Assembly: GCA_946482325.1 (NCBI GenBank)
Contig: CAMLRA010000147.1
Coordinates: forward strand, 1 to 10,338
Source: an uncultured Chromatiaceae bacterium
GTDB lineage: Bacteria; Pseudomonadota; Gammaproteobacteria; Enterobacterales; Alteromonadaceae
Direction of reading: 5' to 3'
Length of the DNA stretch: 10,338 nt
In this document: piece by piece, positions 7,086-10,338 of the stretch
Layout: each line of letters begins with the position of its first letter
Position numbering within the stretch: the stretch's first letter is position 1
The notes under the pieces: model-generated
What the model was told of the DNA's origin: nothing
Database searches by the model: none
What the model saw: only the letters and a program-made list of their open reading frames with translations
Program-made: the position numbers and the translations under genes

Positions 7086-7990
7086 TGATGTATCTGGCAC
7101 ACTTTCAGTTGCAGCAGTACCCGTTCAGCCTGACGCCGAATACCGGTTTTTATGTCGGGCTGCAGGGGCACCAGCAAGCCATGGAAGTGCTGCAAACCGC
7201 GTTAAATCACGGTGAAGGTTTTATCAAAGTGACCGGCGAAGTCGGCACCGGGAAAACCTTGCTGTGCCGCAAATTATTAAATGAAGCGCCGGCGCACTGG
7301 AGTCTGGCTTATATTCCCGACCCTAATCTGGACCCGCAGCAGCTGCGCTGGGCATTAGCGCTCGAACTCGGCTTAAAGCAATCCGACAATATCGACCAGC
7401 TGCAGCTGGCGCATCTGTTACAACGCCAGTTGTTATTGCTGGCCGGTGCCGGCCGACAAGTGGTGTTGCTGATTGACGAAGCGCAGGCATTGCCGGATGA
7501 CACACTGGAAGCGCTGCGGCTTTTGACCAACCTGGAAACTGAACAACGCAAACTGGTACAGGTGGTGTTATTTGGCCAGCCAGAGCTGGATAGACGCCTG
7601 GCGCAGCCGGGGTTTCGGCAGCTGCGCCAACGCATCAGCTTCTCTTATCAGTTGGCACAGTTACAACAGCCGGAAGTGGCGGCTTATCTGCGTCAACGTT
7701 TGCAAATCGCCGGCTGTGCGCTGATGTTATTCAGCCCGCCGGCGATCTGGTTACTCAGCTATTACAGCCGGGGCATTCCACGGTTGATTAATGTATTGGC
7801 GCACAAAGCGCTGCTGCTGGCTTATGGTGCCGGTCTGCCGCGCGCCGGCTGGCGCCAAATGTATCTGGCGGCAGCCGATACCGAAGATGTGCAGCATCCG
7901 GCCTTGCACTGGCTGCTGGTTGCGACAGCAACGCTGGCACTGCTGTGGTATCTGGCACCTTCAGCTTTGCTGAGTTGGAGCCTGCGATGA
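7085..7990 (+). CDS. mshM: MSHA biogenesis AAA+ ATPase MshM (ExeA/GspA-like)
   Basis: The product is 301 residues. The N-terminal FQLQQYPFSLTPNTGFYV (7-24) is typical of ExeA/GspA and MshM. The AAA+ core shows Walker A GEVGTGKT (51-58), Walker B VVLLIDEAQ (126-134), a sensor-like VLFGQPEL (161-168), an arginine-rich RQRISFSY (181-188) and the sensor-2 region SRGIPRLINVLAHKAL (228-243). One predicted membrane segment ends the protein (about 275-295). ExeA/GspA proteins use ATP to help insert the secretin through the cell wall; a similar role here is inference. No peptidoglycan-binding domain follows the membrane segment. There is no clear Shine-Dalgarno. Translation probably restarts at TGATGATG, at ATG 7085 or ATG 7088. 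It overlaps mshN by 4 bp. Confidence 0.92.
   Translation: MMYLAHFQLQQYPFSLTPNTGFYVGLQGHQQAMEVLQTALNHGEGFIKVTGEVGTGKTLLCRKLLNEAPAHWSLAYIPDPNLDPQQLRWALALELGLKQSDNIDQLQLAHLLQRQLLLLAGAGRQVVLLIDEAQALPDDTLEALRLLTNLETEQRKLVQVVLFGQPELDRRLAQPGFRQLRQRISFSYQLAQLQQPEVAAYLRQRLQIAGCALMLFSPPAIWLLSYYSRGIPRLINVLAHKALLLAYGAGLPRAGWRQMYLAAADTEDVQHPALHWLLVATATLALLWYLAPSALLSWSLR
7977..7980 (+). promoter_or_regulatory. Ribosome binding site for mshN
   Basis: GGAG lies 6 bases before ATG 7987, at the end of mshM. It fixes the mshN start at 7987 rather than at the upstream in-frame GTG 7945. Confidence 0.75.
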
Positions 7991-8988
7991 GTGTGATAAA
8001 CCAGATGCTGCGCGATTTAGACAAACGCCAGGCGGCAGACCCAGCGCTGTTGCGCACGCCAGCGCTGACGGTTTCAACCCACAGACGCTGGTACTGGGCG
8101 CTGTTGTTGTTGCCTGCTTTATGGTTGGGAGTGGAAATCGGCCAGCTTGGACTACAACCGGCACCGGCGGTAGTTGCACCAGAGCCGCAAGCCGACCCCG
8201 TAGCCACTGTTGCAACCGCGACACCGGCAGCATCCAGCGCTGCCCCTGTCGACGCAGCTGCAGACAAGACACCTGTCGTGCCTGCCGTTGCTGAAACCCA
8301 TGCGCCAGCCGTAGCGTCAGCTACTGTTCAGAGACGGTCAACGCAAACAGAGCAGCTCACCGCAACACAGCAATCACCGCAATCTGCTGAGCAACAACTG
8401 CCAGAACCGGCTGAGACTGACATTGTCGCCGGGTCTGACACAGTCGCAGCAGCCTATGCGCTGGCAGATTCTGATGCGGCGTTTTTGGCAGAGTCCGAGA
8501 CAGGAGGAGAGCCTTTAGCCTCATCAAAGCCTTCAGCCTCATCACAGCCAGCCGCGCCAACGGTAAAACCACAAATGACCATTTCCGCAGCAGATCCACA
8601 GCGCGTCGCCCAGCAGCAACAGCGCGATTTGGCCGCGCAGCAATGGGCCAATATTCAGCAACTTGCCGGCATGCAGCAGTGGCAAGCGCTGTTAGACGCG
8701 CTGACGCCGGCCTTAGCACAACAATATCCGCAACAAGTACTGGCACTGGAAGCGCATGCAGCCCAACAAACCGGCGATGCCGAGCGGGCGGTGCAGGCGT
8801 ATCAGCGCTGGAGCCAGCTGACGCCAGAGGACAGCCGGCCCTGGCTTGGCCTTGGCACTATGCTGGACCAGCGTGGTCAGTGGCCTGAAGCGCAACAGGC
8901 TTATCAGCACGCGTTGCAACTGGGCGGCTTGAGCCCGGCCAGCCGGCAATTTATTCAACAGCGCCTTGCCAGCGCCACCGGACAATAA
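7987..8988 (+). CDS. mshN: MSHA biogenesis protein MshN (membrane-anchored TPR protein)
   Basis: The product is 333 residues from ATG 7987. The frame is open back to GTG 7945, but MSVINQMLRDLDKRQ is the typical MshN N-terminus, so the downstream ATG is chosen; it has a GGAG 6 bases away and forms an ATGA junction with mshM. A short cytoplasmic peptide is followed by one membrane segment (about 35-54), a long low-complexity linker rich in Ala, Pro, Ser, Thr and Gln (58-200), and C-terminal TPR-like helices (about 219-320; the clearest are AEAHAAQQTGD-type and WLGLGTMLDQRGQWPEAQQAY repeats). The N-terminus resembles GspB/ExeB, the membrane partner of GspA/ExeA, suggesting pairing with MshM; this is inference. 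One base separates it from mshE. Confidence 0.9.
   Translation: MSVINQMLRDLDKRQAADPALLRTPALTVSTHRRWYWALLLLPALWLGVEIGQLGLQPAPAVVAPEPQADPVATVATATPAASSAAPVDAAADKTPVVPAVAETHAPAVASATVQRRSTQTEQLTATQQSPQSAEQQLPEPAETDIVAGSDTVAAAYALADSDAAFLAESETGGEPLASSKPSASSQPAAPTVKPQMTISAADPQRVAQQQQRDLAAQQWANIQQLAGMQQWQALLDALTPALAQQYPQQVLALEAHAAQQTGDAERAVQAYQRWSQLTPEDSRPWLGLGTMLDQRGQWPEAQQAYQHALQLGGLSPASRQFIQQRLASATGQ
8517..8552 (+). repeat. 18-bp tandem duplication in the mshN linker
   Basis: Bases 8517-8534 and 8535-8552 share AGCCTCATCA plus AGCC and differ at 3 of 18 positions. They code for consecutive SSKPSA and SSQPAA units in the linker between the membrane segment and the TPR domain. This is an in-frame repeat, consistent with an unstructured spacer. 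Confidence 0.6.
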
Positions 8989-8989
8989 T

Positions 8990-10338
8990 ATGCAAAGACC
9001 CCGTTTAAAAATGCGTCTGGGTGACCTGCTGGTGCATGAAGGCATCGTCAGCGACCAGCAACTGAACAACGCGCTGGCGGCGCAAAAACAAAATGGCCGT
9101 AAGCTTGGCGCCACCTTGATTGAGCTGGGTTACCTGACTGAAGACCAGTTGCTGCAATTCCTCTCACAGCAGCTGAATGTGCAGTTCCTGGATATCGCAC
9201 AGCGCCGCATCGAACCGCGGGTGGCGCAAATGCTGCCGGAAGTGCATGCCCGCCGGCTGCGCGCCTTAGTGCTGGAGGATCGCGGCGAATCTGTGTTGCT
9301 CGGCATGAGCGACCCGGCAGATTTATCCAGCCTGGACCAAATCGCGCCGCTGCTGGAACCCAAGCTGATTGAAATCGCCGTGGTACGCGAAAGTCAGCTG
9401 ATTGAGGCCTTTAATAACCTGTATCGCCGCACCCAGGAAATTCAGAGTTTTGCCCACCAGCTGCAGGAAGAATACGAAGAAACCGAAACTATCGACTTCG
9501 CCGCACTGAGCACCGAAGGCGAGCAGGACAACACTATAGCGCGGCTGTTGCAGTCGTTATTTGAAGACGCAGTGCAGGTGCGCGCCTCTGATATCCATAT
9601 CGAACCGGACGAAAAGGTGCTGCGCATCCGTCAGCGCGTTGACGGCGTGTTGCAGGAAAGTGTGTTGCAGGAAACCGGCATTGCGCCGGCGCTGGTGTTA
9701 AGGCTCAAGCTGATGGCCAGCCTGGATATTTCGGAAAAACGCCTGCCGCAGGATGGCCGTTTTCAGATGAAAATCAAAGGCCGCACTATCGATGTGCGGA
9801 TGTCGACGATGCCGGTACAACACGGCGAATCTGTGGTGATGCGTCTGCTCGACCAAAGTGCCGGTTTACTGAGCCTGGAAGAAACCGGTATGCCACCGGG
9901 CATCGTCGCGCGCCTGCGTCGCATTATCCAGAGCCCGCATGGCATGGTGCTGGTCACAGGCCCAACCGGTTCGGGGAAGACCACCACGCTGTATGGCGTG
10001 TTGTCGGAGCTGAATCAGCCCGGTGTGAAAATCATCACGGTCGAAGATCCGGTGGAATACCGGCTGCCGCGGATTAATCAGGTGCAAATCAACCACAAAA
10101 TCGGCCTCGATTTTGCCGGTGTGCTGCGCACCAGTTTGCGCCAGGACCCGGATATTCTGATGGTCGGTGAGATGCGCGACCAGGAAACCGCCGAAATGGG
10201 CTTGCGCGGTGCGCTGACCGGCCACCTGGTGCTGTCAACGCTGCACACCAATGATGCTGTGACCAGTACGTTGCGGCTGATTGATATGGGCGCGGCGCCT
10301 TATCTGGTGGCCAGTGCACTTCGGGCTATTTTGGCGCA
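8990..10338 (+). CDS. mshE: MSHA pilus extension ATPase MshE (partial, 3' end missing)
   Basis: The frame is open from ATG 8990 to the right edge (449 complete codons); MshE is usually about 570-575 residues, so roughly 125 are missing. The N-terminus carries both halves of the MshEN cyclic di-GMP motif: R9-L10-G11...L25...Q32, a five-residue spacer, then K38-L39-G40...L54...Q61. The GspE/PilB ATPase core shows ASDIHIEP (199-206), Walker A GPTGSGKT (324-331), the Asp box TVEDPVEY (350-357), Walker B DILMVGEMRD (388-397, with E394) and the His box GHLVLSTLHTND (411-422). It should drive pilus polymerisation at the inner membrane in response to cyclic di-GMP. CCGGA (8978-8982) lies 7 bases before ATG. 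The zinc-binding tetracysteine region, if present, lies outside the window. Confidence 0.97.
   Translation, partial: MQRPRLKMRLGDLLVHEGIVSDQQLNNALAAQKQNGRKLGATLIELGYLTEDQLLQFLSQQLNVQFLDIAQRRIEPRVAQMLPEVHARRLRALVLEDRGESVLLGMSDPADLSSLDQIAPLLEPKLIEIAVVRESQLIEAFNNLYRRTQEIQSFAHQLQEEYEETETIDFAALSTEGEQDNTIARLLQSLFEDAVQVRASDIHIEPDEKVLRIRQRVDGVLQESVLQETGIAPALVLRLKLMASLDISEKRLPQDGRFQMKIKGRTIDVRMSTMPVQHGESVVMRLLDQSAGLLSLEETGMPPGIVARLRRIIQSPHGMVLVTGPTGSGKTTTLYGVLSELNQPGVKIITVEDPVEYRLPRINQVQINHKIGLDFAGVLRTSLRQDPDILMVGEMRDQETAEMGLRGALTGHLVLSTLHTNDAVTSTLRLIDMGAAPYLVASALRAILA

Noticed and set aside
7945..7986. Earlier GTG start for mshN, adding 14 residues
   Set aside because: The family N-terminus MSVINQML begins at ATG 7987, which has a GGAG at the right distance and an ATGA junction.

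Overview
The window carries the first, minor half of an MSHA (mannose-sensitive haemagglutinin) type IV pilus biogenesis locus from a gammaproteobacterium. Gene order is csrD(mshH) - [antisense PLP enzyme] - mshI - mshI2 - mshJ - mshK - mshL - mshM - mshN - mshE, with mshE cut by the right edge. This is the order known from Vibrio, Shewanella and other Alteromonadales-like bacteria. The moderate GC content, glutamine-rich proteins and general style suggest a marine or freshwater relative such as Rheinheimera, Alishewanella or Arsukibacterium. That genus-level placement is inference only.

Layout: bases 1-262 are non-coding. They hold an imperfect direct repeat (about 31 bp, two copies 109 bp apart) that contains a short palindrome, and a second hairpin between the copies. 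Bases 263-1927 encode a CsrD/MshH-type membrane protein with degenerate GGDEF and EAL domains. Bases 1850-2860 on the minus strand encode a PLP-dependent enzyme of the ACC deaminase / D-cysteine desulfhydrase family, which overlaps the csrD 3' end by 78 bp. From 2892 to the right edge, eight plus-strand genes follow with gaps of 8 bp or less, or with overlaps of 1 to 29 bp. They look like a single translationally coupled operon.

How the genes work together: MshI (PilM/GspL-like), MshI2 (PilN-like), MshJ (PilO-like) and MshK (PilP-like) should form the inner-membrane and periplasmic alignment complex under the outer-membrane secretin MshL. MshM (an ExeA/GspA-like AAA+ ATPase) and MshN (a membrane-anchored TPR protein) look like an accessory assembly pair. 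MshE is the extension ATPase, and its N-terminus carries the two-part MshEN motif that binds cyclic di-GMP. The platform protein and the pilins (mshG, mshF, mshB, mshA and others) are expected beyond the right edge. I see no previously undescribed system here. The main oddities are the antisense metabolic gene wedged into the pilus locus, the repeated hairpins upstream of csrD, and the asparagine/glutamine-rich linker in the secretin.
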